64,000 nt of DNA from Pseudoips prasinana (taxonomy: Eukaryota > Arthropoda > Insecta > Lepidoptera > Nolidae), in contig OX621265.1 of NCBI GenBank assembly GCA_951640165.1, forward strand, positions 19,171,001 through 19,235,000, written 5' to 3'. A program made the position numbers and the translations under genes. Below, piece after piece: positions 51,815 through 62,755 of the stretch (the stretch's first letter is position 1; the number at the start of each line of letters is the position of its first letter). The notes beneath the pieces are model-generated. The model saw only the letters and a list, made by a program, of their open reading frames with translations, was not told where the DNA came from and did no database searches.

Positions 51815-51985
51815 AACTAGGATGGGCAGCAGCTTCCTTCTGAGTACTATGACCATCTTACTGCGATCGCCAACGCGCCTGCCAAGCGTGGCGATTATGG
51901 CATATCCCCCCCCAAGACGATTCTTGAGGGAGGCTTGTCCAGCACTGGACTTATTTAGCTGTAATGATGATGATGATGATGAACT
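51815..51985 (+). mobile_element. N-RTE 3' half
   Basis: GGGCAGCAGCTTCCTTCTG, CTATGACCATCTTACTGCG, CCAGCACTGGACTTATTTAG and (ATG)n tail at 51966. Confidence 0.7.
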
Positions 51986-52034
51986 AGATATAAGGATTTA
52001 TTTAACTTTTCTTTGGTTAATAAATTATTCTTAT

Positions 52035-52235
52035 TCTTATATAAGACACATATTTGTGTGCATGAACATGTATGTTTGTCCTGAGTTGGTAAATTATCTA
52101 TATAAGTATGTATTACAAAAGAAAAGTAGTAGGTACATGTAGTATATCAGTTATCTGGTTTCCATAGTACAAGCTCGGCTTAGTTTGGGATCACATGGCC
52201 GTGTGTAAATAATGCCCCAAGATATTATTATACAA
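52035..52235 (+). mobile_element. SINE-A, head missing
   Basis: Begins CACATATTTGTGTGCATG and ends GCCCCAAGATATTATTATA. Confidence 0.75.
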
Positions 52236-52259
52236 AATAATTTGTCTTAGCAGAAAAAT

Positions 52260-52345
52260 CACAAAAATATTTTATGACCCAACCCGGGATTTGAACCCTG
52301 GAAATCATTACCTGCGGCAGAACACGCCACAGGATAGACTAGCAA
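52260..52345 (-). mobile_element. SINE-D head fragment
   Basis: GACCCAACCCGGGATTTGAAC and AGAACACGCCACAGGATAG: a B box and decayed A-box side only. Confidence 0.6.
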
Positions 52346-52349
52346 GCGC

Positions 52350-52373
52350 TATATATATATATATATATATATA
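52350..52373. repeat. (AT)n microsatellite
   Basis: About 12 TA units. Confidence 0.9.
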
Positions 52374-52399
52374 GCTTAATACAAAATGTAAATGGTAAG

Positions 52400-55300
52400 A
52401 AATAAAATAAAAAACATTTTTTTGTGTAAAAGCATACTTTACTCTTATAAACAACATTCTTTACAATATTTCACAGCTTTGGTCTATATAGAGCGCGAAA
52501 AAACAACTTCTCTAGCAAATACGAAATATCCGAAAAAATATCCGAAAAATACGAAAAAAAAAAAACAAAAATCGCGCTCTCTCTTACCTACCTTCCCATT
52601 CTTATCTATCCTTAAACTCTATGGTAAATAAGATTTTTTAATAAGAACAAAAAATCTAGCAATCCGTCTACGTGTGCGTTTATAACGTTGTACTCATTTT
52701 AAAAATCTATAAAAAAAATGCATAAACAATTCGGAAATTATTATATTAACGAGCACCGAAAATAATTAAAATAACAGATATCGGTAAGCAACGGCACACC
52801 TCTTACTTACTAAGACATTTTTAATATCCAACATTGTATTATTTTACGATTACGATTCAAATCGAATAGCCAATCGTCACAATTAAATACCGCAGTCTCG
52901 TGAACTTCGAACGCTAGCTTTACCCAAAACTATTCAATCAAACACGATTTGCCCCTAAACTAGGGCCTTGTGAACTCCATATCTTACTCGTTAAGTTCGA
53001 TTCGACATCAGAGCTTTGCCATTGCTTATCTTAAAACCTGTATTTATCAAAAAAAAAGTCAAAGCCATGATTTCCGCTCCCTCCTCCTCCCCCCCCATGA
53101 CTCGAAACTTATAAACTACTAATTTCTAAAACAAATGACTATTGACTCTCATTCAACAAAAAAGAAAACTTTGGCAAGACGCTCCCAACGAAAAATAATA
53201 ATTTTGTGACCAAAAATATTTCTTAGACTATTTATTTATCTTTTTTTTTTTCAATAAAATCCCATATTCATTTTAGATTGCCACTTAAATTCGATAAATT
53301 ATCACTTCAAAAATATTTCTTTCCCTTTTTAGATAATAATATAAGTATTTTTTTAGAAACTCTTTTTGTAAGCAACATTATTTGACCAATAGCAAAAATA
53401 TGGTGAACCCAGACACACTTGGCACTCAAAATTACACTTCATTTGGGGATAATTGCAATAGTACATACAGAAATACTGACAAACTATCAAAAATCATTAA
53501 GAAAGTACACCCCGAAAGGCGACGTAGGTGTAGTTTATAGATTAGATTTAAGACCTATATAAATGCTGTTTCATCTTTTATATAGGTCTTAAATCCCCAG
53601 TTCCTATATGCAAACTACACATAGTTTAGCCACGAATTGGGGCAAAATATAAAGAAACATCAAACACAAAATCATTTTAAGTCTTAAAACTACACCCTAA
53701 ATTTCAACGAGAGTGTACAAGTTACTACAAATTCCCAGTTCATATATGCAAACAACTAGTGTTTACTTTTCCAACTCTATATGTTCTTCTGTTCGTCTCT
53801 TATTTCTATTGATCATGTTTCTGATTTTGAGATTTTATTATTCGAAAAATTATTAACGTATGTGTTCTTCAAGCACAAACTACACTACTCGAAGATCAAT
53901 ATATTATCAATCAATATTATAGAAACTAGGTAATTTTAGTGAAAATATACTAGGGACCACTCTAGAAATTGAAGTAAATGTCATGACTACTCACAAAAAG
54001 GTGTTCTGTTGCATAGTGGACATTCTACAGTGTTAAAACATCATGAATACGTAGATATTAACTTAGCTTTTTAGCCATGATATTTACTTCAATTTGGATT
54101 CACAAAAATGTTTCTCTTGCATAGTGGACATAGTACCGTGTTCTACAAACACGAATCTTGATACCGTCATTTAAGTTCTAACACCGCTGATGCTAAATTA
54201 CGTAACTTTTCAGGTATCAGAATAAAATTTTCTTAATTCTTATATTGAATTTAGGTTTATTCAATATAAGAGTTACGAAAATTTTATATATAAACATTAT
54301 TTTGATGCTAAATCAAACGGTTTTATTGCTCTACTGAAGTTACATATTCTGACATCTACGGTGTTAGAAGTTAAACGACGATTTGTAGATGGACAGAACT
54401 AAACCGGATTTACGGAAATAAAGTAGTAATTACATGTTTCATTCAAGTGTTATCAGATTTTTTTTAAGTAAGTAAAGAAACTGGGTATAATCCAAGGGTT
54501 GGTGGGTGATATTAAGTTATTAACTAAGAAATCCAACGGCTAAGTAAGAAGTAAATATCTTTACAATATATCACAATTATCCCCAAATGACATGCAAAAT
54601 AAACAATCTCATTCGAAAATGACTTATCTACTTAATAATAAAAAATATTGAGAAAAAAGACACTCGCACAGTCATTTAAACCATGTATAACAAAAATAAA
54701 TGGCATACTTCAGGGGTTGAACTTACTCATTAAAGTTAACACCTTGTAAAACACAAAACTTATTGACTCAAGTGGAAACAATCACAAACTTATCATATTT
54801 ACTTAGATGTCTACTTTAATGAGTAAATGAAGTATAAATACCTATTATAGTTACACGTTGTAGTGGCCGTAAGACGGAAAATAGTGGAATTTCAACTGGC
54901 CAACTGTCGTACAACAGTCGCGTAACATTCTTTTAAACCCAAAGCTGTATAGTATAGATTATGTTCTTCTATTGGCTTGGAAAAAGTTGTTACTGGAAAC
55001 ACCAGTATTCTAAAATAATATAGGACCGCTAACAGTTGTATATTGCAATAGAGATCATGAAAATGACAGTTACCATACTCAAATAAACACCATAGTATCA
55101 AGTACTGTTCAAGAATACGGCATAAGTCGCTTAATAGGAGAGCGAACTAACTTTATTTATATGTTAGTATTAAGACATACAAGCAGTTAAGGATTGGAAA
55201 TCAAGTTAGATAAAGAACACGATATACTAACATATGCGGTCAGTCGTTGCGAGAATGGGACAGAACACCCCAACAAGATTTTTTAAATATTGTTTATTGG

Positions 55301-56204
55301 ATCAACGGATTTCTATTAGTCACGATCCTCGCACACCTCTTGTGCCTCATTTATCCGTTGTCTCTGCCTACCCTACGGGGAAACAGACATTATAATATGT
55401 ATTCGAGCTTTTTATAAAATTAGCTGTCTTTAATAAAGCATAATCAGTTCGATCCCCTATTTCAGCCTTCAGCAACAGCTAGCCATTTCCAAACACAATC
55501 TATACAAGTCTCTAAATAAGAAAATAAGAACATGTTTTTCAAGTAAAACATTTGAATTTTAACTATATTATTTGAAGAAAAATTCGTACAAATATTTACA
55601 CGTTATTTCTATAAAAAAAAGGTAATTACACAGATCAATTAGAAATCAATAATCAAATAAAAATACGAATTTTCGGTCAACAGTTAAAATAACAAAAGGG
55701 GCATTCAAAAAAAATGGCAAAAAAACGTATTAATAATAATGAAACTGGTAACTATGCGTCGTAATTTAATATAAAAACTATTTCTTTACAAATAAACTCA
55801 ATAATTTCTGTGAATAAAATTGTTCGTAATACACCCTGAATTGCGACGAGGGTGTATTTAATTTTTTTTATCATACATTATTTTATATTTCACCTATGTG
55901 TATACACGTCGAGTAAATAACGATACACGCGCATATATATATAAAACACCACCCTTATATACCGAAAATAATATTATTATTATACCCAAACAATTTTATT
56001 CACAAAAACATTACATAATAAAAAAAAATGCGATAGATAGGTATTAATTTATATAACAAAATTAAAATACTAAAAAAAAACAACATTGATATTATATCAG
56101 ATTTTCTTGACTTTTCAGAAAAGTAAGAAATTCAGAATAAAATAAACATATTACGTCAGTCGAAACACGTATAGGCATATCTGTTTAATTTTGAAAGATG
56201 GATA
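52400..56204. other. mostly unique AT-rich region, no gene recognised
   Basis: The longest stretch without the SINE/LINE families seen elsewhere. Holds no convincing ORF, but contains internal echoes: a 27-nt stem-loop motif three times (53506, 53691, 55830), AGTTC.TATATGCAAAC twice (53598, 53736), TTGCATAGTGGACAT twice (54012, 54118), and distant inverted words such as ATTTGGGGATAATTG (53440) with CAATTATCCCCAAAT (54576). GTCTCTGCCTACCCTACGGG near 55360 is the C-terminus of an RTE fragment on the plus strand. It could be an intron, UTR or old repeat. Confidence 0.45.
53545..53595. repeat. hairpin, perfect 18-bp stem, 15-nt loop
   Basis: GATTTAAGACCTATATAA pairs exactly with TTATATAGGTCTTAAATC. 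No evidence that it is transcribed. Confidence 0.85.
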
Positions 56205-56345
56205 TCTAACCCAGGAGGCTTTCACCGCATCACTAGACAATTTTTAGCGCGAGTTTAGCGAGTGTCCATGGTCTGCGGTGATCACCAGATGACCCTCTTG
56301 CTCGTTTGACTTCCTATTATACAGAACTTTTAAAACACCAACAAC
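56205..56345 (-). repeat. repeat G fragment
   Basis: Minus-strand CAAACGAGCAAGAGGGTC, ATCTGGTGATCACCGCAGAC and ATGGACACTCGC match 27765-27830. Confidence 0.6.
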
Positions 56346-56501
56346 CTCGCAGTACAAGATAGTAAACACCAAAAGCAACAACGTTTGTTCTAAAACTTTT
56401 GATAATTAGTTAAATTTAATTCTCATACAAAAATAACTATTAACTTCGCTCGATATCTCTATAAGCGTGTATATGGGTACTATCCATTTTTATATCCGTC
56501 C

Positions 56502-57005
56502 ATGTGTGTATCTGGAATGGTCGGGCTTGATAATCTACGACTCAGGCGTGAGATAACGCACATAATACATTATTTTATGTTGCTCTCAAATAAAGTTGAC
56601 AACCCCGCGGTACGTGAATGTATTTATCTCTTTGCGCCTAGTCAATACATTCATGGCAGTGGCAGGCGCCAACATAGACTCCTCTCCTGTCCGCCTACAT
56701 GGCGCCCTCAACAAAGAGAGAACTGTCCAACGGCTAGAGCCATTAAGCTTATAAACAGTTTCCTGCAATCAAATCCACATGCAGACATATTTTTTGACGC
56801 AGTTGGTACAACATTTAGAAATGTAGCTTTTTGTGTGTTTGTGTTTGTCTTTATTATTTAAATTCATATTGCATTTGACATATAGTTATAGAATTTTAAT
56901 GTATCGCAATTATAATCTTTAGTTCTTAAGTATAAATTATAAGCGCTTTGGTGTTAACTGTAAGCTTATATTTTTGTCAATAAATAAATGATTAAATGAT
57001 TAAAA
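56502..57005 (+). pseudogene. CR1/Jockey-type LINE C-terminus and 3' UTR
   Basis: NLRLRREITHIIHYFMLLSN, KVDNPAVRECIYLFAPSQY, RENCPTARAIKLINSFLQSN and ADIFFDAVGTTFRNV, then stop. R.RR....I.....LL...D.P and ..SP..RA..L.N.......D.F are the C-terminal pattern of this LINE group. The 3' UTR ends TCAATAAATAAATGATTAAA. 5' truncated, with an otherwise open frame of ~110 codons. Confidence 0.7.
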
Positions 57006-57162
57006 AAACTTAATTGTCCGCTTGAATGTTTATAACTCTACGAGCATCGCATAGACGTGCACACCGTAGCGTTAGCTCCGTTCGCGCGTCTTCATGAAAC
57101 ATAGACCTACAAATGTCACGACAGTACGACACACAGTAGTTTTTAATCATTTTTTTTTCATG

Positions 57163-57465
57163 TATTGAGTTATGTCCGAACTCGTAGAACAAAAGTTGTT
57201 GCTTATGGTGTTAGCTATCTACTCCTGCGAGGTTGTTGGTGTTTTACAAGTTACCCTATATATTTATTGAGCTATGTCCGAACTCGTAGAACAAAAGTTG
57301 TTGCTCATGGTGTTATGTATCTAGTCCTGCGAGGTTGTTGGTGTTTTACAAGTAACCCTATATATTTATTGAGTTATGTCCGAACTCGTAGAACAAAAGT
57401 TGTTGCTTATGGTGTTAGCTATCTAGTCCTGCGAGGTTGTTGGTGTTTTACGAATAACCCTATAG
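57163..57465. repeat. three 102-bp tandem repeats
   Basis: TATTGAGTTATGTCCGAACT starts at 57163, 57265 and 57367, each followed by CGTAGAACAAAAGTTGTTGC, GTCCTGCGAGGTTGTTGG and AACCCTATA. The period is 34 codons, so a frame stays open across the array (SYVRTRRTKVVAYGV unit) without an ATG of its own. The Tc1-like element starts 6-8 bp beyond the third unit. Confidence 0.95.
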
Positions 57466-57472
57466 TAATATA

Positions 57473-59065
57473 CACACATCAACACAATCTAGGGATATTG
57501 AACATTTCATTGATTATCTAGAAAACTATAAACATTTTGTTATGACTGTAAATGGAAGAATTAAAGATAATTTCATGGCCGATATTTAAACATTAACAAC
57601 ACGATGCGATTTTGTTTTTCTAATTAATAAAAGTCTTAAATTAATTAAGCCATAGAAAATTACTGAGTGAACAAAAACATTTTATTCTTATAAAATTATT
57701 CAATCGAATTAAATGAATAAAAATCTTACCAAATCTGATAATCAGTAATCGGTATTTCCTCCTCTAACATTAATCACACAGCGGCAACGATTTTCCATAC
57801 TTAAAATTAAGGTGTCAATGTCTTGCTGGGGTATGCAGTCCCAAGTTCTTTTTAAATGTTCGAAAAGTTGTTCTTCTGTTGTCAAGTTGGGCGGAAAATC
57901 CCTCAATGCTCTTCGCTGTAACATGTCCCAGGCGTGTTCAATTGGGTTTAAGTCTGGCGACTGTGGAGGCCAATCTAATACCTGAACATCGTGTTCTCGA
58001 AGGGCGGCCCTCACCAGCCGCGCTGTATGGGAAGGTGCATTGTCATGCATGAGCTGAAATTCTTGCCCCGTTAGGGCCCTGAGCGGGACAATGACACGTT
58101 CTACTACCTCCTCACGGTATCTATGGGCAGTCATGCTGCCCTGAATCCAAATGAGTTGGGTTCGTCCGCCGATTCGTATTCCTGCCCACACCATAATTGT
58201 CCCGCCTTGGTAAGAGTGGACCTCCTGTGGATGTCGGAGACGGCTGACCCTGCCTGGAGTTCTCCAAACGCGTGTTCGTCTCGAATCTGGATGAAATCCA
58301 TAGCGGGACTCATCAGTGAACAGCACCAATGACCATTGTTGATCACTCCATGTCAAATGTTCTTGAGCCCATAAAAGTCGCCTACCGCGATTGCCACGTC
58401 GCAGCGCTGGGACTCGTAGCGGTCTGCGAGCATGAAGACCAACTTCATGCAGCCTCCTTCGCACGGTTTGGTCGCTCACCAGCAGCTGCTGACCCTCCTG
58501 GAGCCTTTGCACTAGTTGCATCGCTGTGTGTGTTGGGTAGTCTTCTGGCGGTCATTTGGAGAAATCGATCCTGTCTCTGAGTGGTAACACGATATCTACC
58601 TGTGTGCCGTTCTGCCACATCTCCAGTAGCGCGATAACGTGACCACAGCCTGGATACCACATTTTGGCTTGTGCCCAGAGACTCAGCAACGACGCGTTGA
58701 ATAGCACCGTTTTGTAACATGCCAACTGCCCGTAACATTTCATCTCGACTCAAATGATGGCGTGGCATGACGCTAAAAAGCTTACACAACCAATTGAGAA
58801 AAGAAAATAAAACAATTTATCAGGTTTTCTTCAATTAACACGCAAAAAAAATTTTAATGCAACTTCTTGAAATTAGATACAACTCAAGATTGCGCTGTGC
58901 TTTGCGTGTTTTCATTTGTTTCTCATTTTAATTTTTAAATTTTGAATAAAGAATAGACAAGGTTTAAATCTGTAAATAAACTTTTTAAGGAAACTAAATA
59001 GGTTTTAAACAATAAAGCCATGTTTGATTTCAAAATAACGTATCCCTAGACTTTGTTGATGTGTG
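57473..59065 (-). mobile_element. Tc1-like transposon, ~1.6 kb, near full length
   Basis: Left CACACATCAACACAATCTAG and GGATA; right, on the other strand, CACACATCAACAAAGTCTAG and GGATA; TA just outside both. One transposase on the minus strand with one frameshift. Size and termini fit the Tc1 family. A related terminus stands alone at 62731. Confidence 0.88.
57742..58768 (-). pseudogene. Tc1-like transposase (DD34E), one frameshift
   Basis: Start MPRHHLSRDEMLRAVGML (58768). Residues 1-60 form the first paired-type helix-turn-helix (VVAESLGTSQNVVSRLW), then the GRPR-like hook GRYRVTTQRQD. The frame shifts by one near 58520-58545, close to an ACACACACA run. The rest is open: VSDQTVRRRLHEVGL, LVLFTDESRYGF (first Asp), TIMVWAGI, QLMHDNAPSHTA (second Asp) and PPQSPDLNPIEHAWD (Glu). 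Exactly 34 residues separate the second Asp from the Glu, the Tc1 signature. Ends VINVRGGNTDY. About 342 codons, the usual length. Only the shift prevents a complete protein. Confidence 0.92.
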
Positions 59066-59469
59066 TATGTACGAAATTTACGCCTCTTCGTGTTCCGACC
59101 AACTATTTAATGGTAAAATTAAAATCTTACGACAGTCATTATTCTTAATAAAGAAAATGGCAACAAACTTGAATATATTTCTTTATCAACTTTCCCTAAA
59201 ATATATCCACTACTCTGTTTTAGGACCGTTCAGTGAACTATTAACGTAAATTATATAAGAAGCTGATATTTTATAGTCACTATCTGATTTGTACAATCCA
59301 TTCTTTACAATAATATAATATATAGAGTTGTAGGTAACTAGCGGCGAACCTCTTAACCAGGAACAAAAACATACACAGATACAATCATCATTAAATGATA
59401 ATAATATAGCAATAAAATTTAATATTATATGTCAGATATTTGCACGCAAAGGAACATTATATATTCTAT
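59066..59469. other. unassigned AT-rich interval
   Basis: No gene or repeat family recognised. Confidence 0.5.
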
Positions 59470-59650
59470 CTTTATCATATGTGCAGTGGTAATCCTGATG
59501 CCAGAGTTGTCCAAGCCCAGTAAACCTCTGACATGGCTTAACGACTGTCTTCTAACAACCGGATCCGACACCTTAATGTGCCCTTCGAAGCATGGAGACG
59601 CTCAGAAATAAAACCACTTTGACGGGCACCCATTTATTGACTTACCGCGC
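59470..59650 (+). repeat. repeat F copy
   Basis: GCAGTGGTAATCCTGATGCC, CCTCTGACATGGCTTAACGA, AACCGGATCCGACACC and CACTTTGACGGGCACCC. Confidence 0.65.
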
Positions 59651-60040
59651 GCCTAAATGCTTTCTCTCACCGATAACTCAAGGACCGGTAAGTACAACTG
59701 GCTATAAGCAGTTTTAACATAATAACTTTGTTACACCCATTGATTGGTTGAAATATAACTTGTTTTATAAAAAGCGAAGGTAATTATTTAATGCTCAAAA
59801 AATGTTATCCATTTGATCTTAATATAAATTTCTTTACAAAATGCTTCCTCTAACCCTAAATTATAACTTTACCTTATTTTTTTAATTGTAGTAATTATTT
59901 TCAATATAGTCTTATATCTTAATATTCATAAGTCGTCGTAATTCTTTAGTTACTGGATGTAACAGAGTTACTGCCACTGCTTTTTCTTTAATACAAGATT
60001 TATTATATTATTACTAAAACTGACGTGAGAAGCTAACATT
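59651..60040. other. unassigned AT-rich interval
   Basis: No gene or repeat family recognised. Confidence 0.5.
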
Positions 60041-60130
60041 TTCAGGAAGTCATCTTCAGGGCGAATGCGACTCGCACGACGGGACGTGACGTCGTGCGAG
60101 TCGCATTCGCCCTGAAGATGACTTCCTGAA
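60041..60130. repeat. perfect palindrome, 41-bp arms, 8-nt loop
   Basis: TTCAGGAAGTCATCTTCAGG, GCGAATGCGACTCGCACGAC and G form the left arm; GGACGTGA is the loop; the right arm is the exact complement, ending GAAGATGACTTCCTGAA. Local GC content is far above that of the surroundings. Confidence 0.97.
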
Positions 60131-60404
60131 GAAGTCGATACGGTTGGCCGAATCCAACATAAAATTAATAACGTGAGTTACCCATTACTATCTTTCATTA
60201 GATTAATTAATATTATTAATTGCTATACCGAAGGTGTAGTATTACTACTACTAATGACTCTCAAAGTTTTCATGCTATAGAGAAACAAATGTAATTAAAC
60301 ATGTTTATTACAAGGAATTTAGAGTATTTATAATACGCAAATTCCGAGCGACTATTTGTAGTACCAAATGCTTTCAAAATAATGAAGTAGTGATCATAAT
60401 ATGA

Positions 60405-60530
60405 CAAGCGTGGCGATTATGGCATATCTCCAAAATGATGTTCACATCTGTATGGTGGAAATCTTTTTGGGCCTTTGTCCAGTAGTGAACGTCAGTCGGC
60501 TGCCATGATGATGATGATGATGATGATCAA
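60405..60530 (+). mobile_element. N-RTE, 3' part
   Basis: AAGCGTGGCGATTATGGCAT, GGCCTTTGTCCAGTAGTGAA and (GAT)n tail at 60506-60528. Confidence 0.7.
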
Positions 60531-60649
60531 TTGTCGAGATTTCGCCAGTTAAGAGTTTCGCCTAAAGTTACCTAAAACTCTTTTGATATTACTATATAGC
60601 CTAGTGAAGGGTATATTTTGAAGTCATGTCTACAAAACTGGCTTCTCTA

Positions 60650-61103
60650 GTTGCAATTCTCTCGTTTTATGAGGCTCTAGCATCGTTATATCATTCTGTC
60701 TCCCGCTTTGCTCTGGAGGGAAGTGGAATATTTTTGAAGTTATACTTCTTTTGGCGCGATGGAGAAAAATGATGAGAGTGAATTTTTACGATGCGCGCGC
60801 ACACCGACACCAAAAAATTTAACAGCATGAAGTTAGTTCTAGGTGGTATGAAAATTGATAACTATGTTCAAGTTGTATATTAACAAGTATAACTTCTAAC
60901 GCGTGTACATAAGTACACACAAGTTTTTTCTAACTCCTTGTTTCTTTCTGATTAAACTCGTTGCGGTATCCAAGACAGTTGTCGCGATTCCCCGGGACAT
61001 GCCTGAGCCTCACCGCTCCGTGTCATTTCATTGTGTGCCACTGTTGACCCTGGCTTATAGGAATTGCAGTGGTGGGTAAGAGGGACTAGTCCCGATAAAA
61101 AAA
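60650..61103 (+). repeat. repeat Q split by element E
   Basis: GTTGCAATTCTCTCGTTTTA to GCTCTGGAGGGAAGTGGAA lies left of element E; TTCTAACTCCTTGTTTC, CGTTGCGGTATCCAAGACAG and GGGACTAGTCCCGATAAA lie right of it. The copy at 40598-40870 has the two halves joined. Confidence 0.85.
60733..60932 (+). repeat. element E, copy 5 (short form) inside repeat Q
   Basis: Runs from TTTTTGAAGTTATACTTC to the outer end CACACAAGTTTT. Because the empty site is known, this copy best defines the borders of element E: the left edge is at the inverted repeat, and the right edge extends ~37 bp past it. Confidence 0.85.
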
Positions 61104-61479
61104 GGTCTACAAACAGCCTTAATATCTAGTGTAAACTAGAGTCTATAGAAATCGAAATTTCACTTAAGTGGTTTTCATAGAGATACATTTAGATACAATT
61201 ATATCGTTATATTTGTTTTAAATTTTCAATCAGCTAAAAGGATCAATTCTAAAAGTTAAATTAAAAATGATTGTGTGTTCTACGATCTATATAATGGGAT
61301 GTGTTCAGAGGAATTATTTGATTTGATGCCCACAGCCACCTTCTACCATCGCACCTCTCGCCACAGACGGAGTTCATCCTCACATCCTCGAACCTTATAG
61401 AATTATATAATCAAATGCCATAATTGAGATAAAGGACATTTATTCCTAATTTTAATAATAAAATTTGCAATGCCTGCAA
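61104..61479. other. unassigned interval
   Basis: No gene or repeat family recognised. Confidence 0.5.
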
Positions 61480-61640
61480 AAGGCCACTAAGAGCGAAATT
61501 TGTACCTTTTACATCACGTACGGTTCGCTTTCGGCCCATCCGTTTGAGAGCTACGATGCCAGTGACAGATAGACACACACACAAACATCGACGTCAAACT
61601 AATAACACCCATCGTTTTGCATTGGGGGTTAAAAAACAAA
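61480..61640 (+). repeat. dispersed lepidopteran-type repeat, single copy here
   Basis: CATCCGTTTGAGAGCTACG, GACAGATAGACACACACAC and CAAACTAATAACACCC then GCATTGGGGGTTAAAAA. The AGACA-repeat plus ACACCC...GGGGGTTAAAAA ending resembles a common lepidopteran retroelement 3' end. Confidence 0.4.
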
Positions 61641-62139
61641 TATACGAATTGAGAACTTCCTTTCGGTTAGAATAGGGACTTTGCGGTGTTACCTTAAGAA
61701 CTGCTGAACCGTTATGGAAATGATTTAATTGAATAAATTTGACTCATATTTCTATTATCACTGCGGGATATTTTGAATAATAGACAAGATATATTTTTTA
61801 TTTTTCAAATCATACCCTTCACGTAGCTATTTCTTTTATCACAAAACAATAGTATTAACACACGGTCCACCGAAATGATTTTTTATGAAACAATAATAAA
61901 ATAAATATAAATACTTAAGTAAATAAAATAATAAATCTGCACTCCCTCAAAAATATATCTTTTTAAAATTATTTTTATGATTTTTTTTTTGCTTTCTCTT
62001 GGACCGTGTATTTAATTTATTTTATTATTATCAATAAAAAATATATTATCATTATTAATAATTATTATATAAAAAGAATAACCATCAAGAGATTTATCGT
62101 CGTGTAGAGAATTTTTTACATTATTTTCTTTATTTTTAG
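61641..62139. other. unassigned AT-rich interval, possible intron end
   Basis: T-rich run before the AG at 62138-62139 (TTTTCTTTATTTTTAG) resembles a splice acceptor. Confidence 0.35.
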
Positions 62140-62235
62140 CGAAACTTTGGAATGTCTAAAATCACTGAAGAATTCTTGGAAACTCCTGAAAAAGAAATAG
62201 AAAAAATACAATTAATTATTAAATTAAGTATATAA
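62140..62235 (+). CDS. possible terminal coding exon, 31 codons
   Basis: After TTTTCTTTATTTTTAG the sequence is open as RNFGMSKITEEFLETPEKEI, EKIQLIIKLSI and a TAA stop. It is less T-rich and has a more even codon mix than the flanks, and AATAAAATAA follows at about 62273. This would be the last exon of a host gene whose other exons lie upstream or outside the window. No family resemblance is recognised, and an open stretch this short can arise by chance. Confidence 0.25.
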   Translation, partial: RNFGMSKITEEFLETPEKEIEKIQLIIKLSI

Positions 62236-62309
62236 TTTATTCAGCCAAAATCCACTTATGATATTGGCAAAAAATAAAATAATTTTTCCTTATTTTTCAC
62301 CTTTTCGTG

Positions 62310-62545
62310 AAAAACTTTCTTTTGATGCCGGAGGTCGTGGGTTGGATTCCCACCCAGGACAGATATTTGTGTGCAACAGATATTTGTGTGAACATGTCTG
62401 TTTGTCCTGAGTCTGGGTGTAATTATCTATATAAGTATGTATTTACAACAAAAAGTAGTATAAGTAGTATATTAGTTATCTGGTTTCCATAATACAAGGT
62501 CTGCTTGGTTGGGGATCAGATGCCCCAGGATATTATTATTATTGT
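62310..62545 (+). mobile_element. SINE-A with a short internal duplication
   Basis: B box GGTTGGATTCC (one change), CAGATATTTGTGTG present twice in succession, then ATGTCTGTTTGTCC, and CCCCAGGATATTATTATTATT. Confidence 0.8.
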
Positions 62546-62730
62546 TAGTTTTACCGTTATTTTACGTATTTTTCTTATTTGGATATAAATTTGTTTACGC
62601 AAAAAGAAATAGTTTTCTTTTATTCTGGAGTGTAGTGTGATAAATGGGCTTTATAAAAATGTATAAATAACATAATTATATATAACTATAATTATTGATA
62701 AATTTTGAGGAAATTGAGTCAATCCTAAAT

Positions 62731-62755
62731 ATCCCTAGACAGTGTTGATGTGGGG
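62731..62755. mobile_element. isolated Tc1-like terminus
   Basis: ATCCCTAGACAGTGTTGATG and TG match the right end of the Tc1-like element (ATCCCTAGACTTTGTTGATG, 59042) in the same orientation. No transposase or second end nearby. Confidence 0.55.

Noticed and set aside
57165..57521. 118-codon frame with a 34-residue repeat
   Set aside because: Product of the 102-bp tandem repeats; starts at a non-ATG codon and runs into the Tc1 terminus.
58123..58580. Plus-strand frames over the Tc1 transposase
   Set aside because: Antisense of the DD34E transposase.
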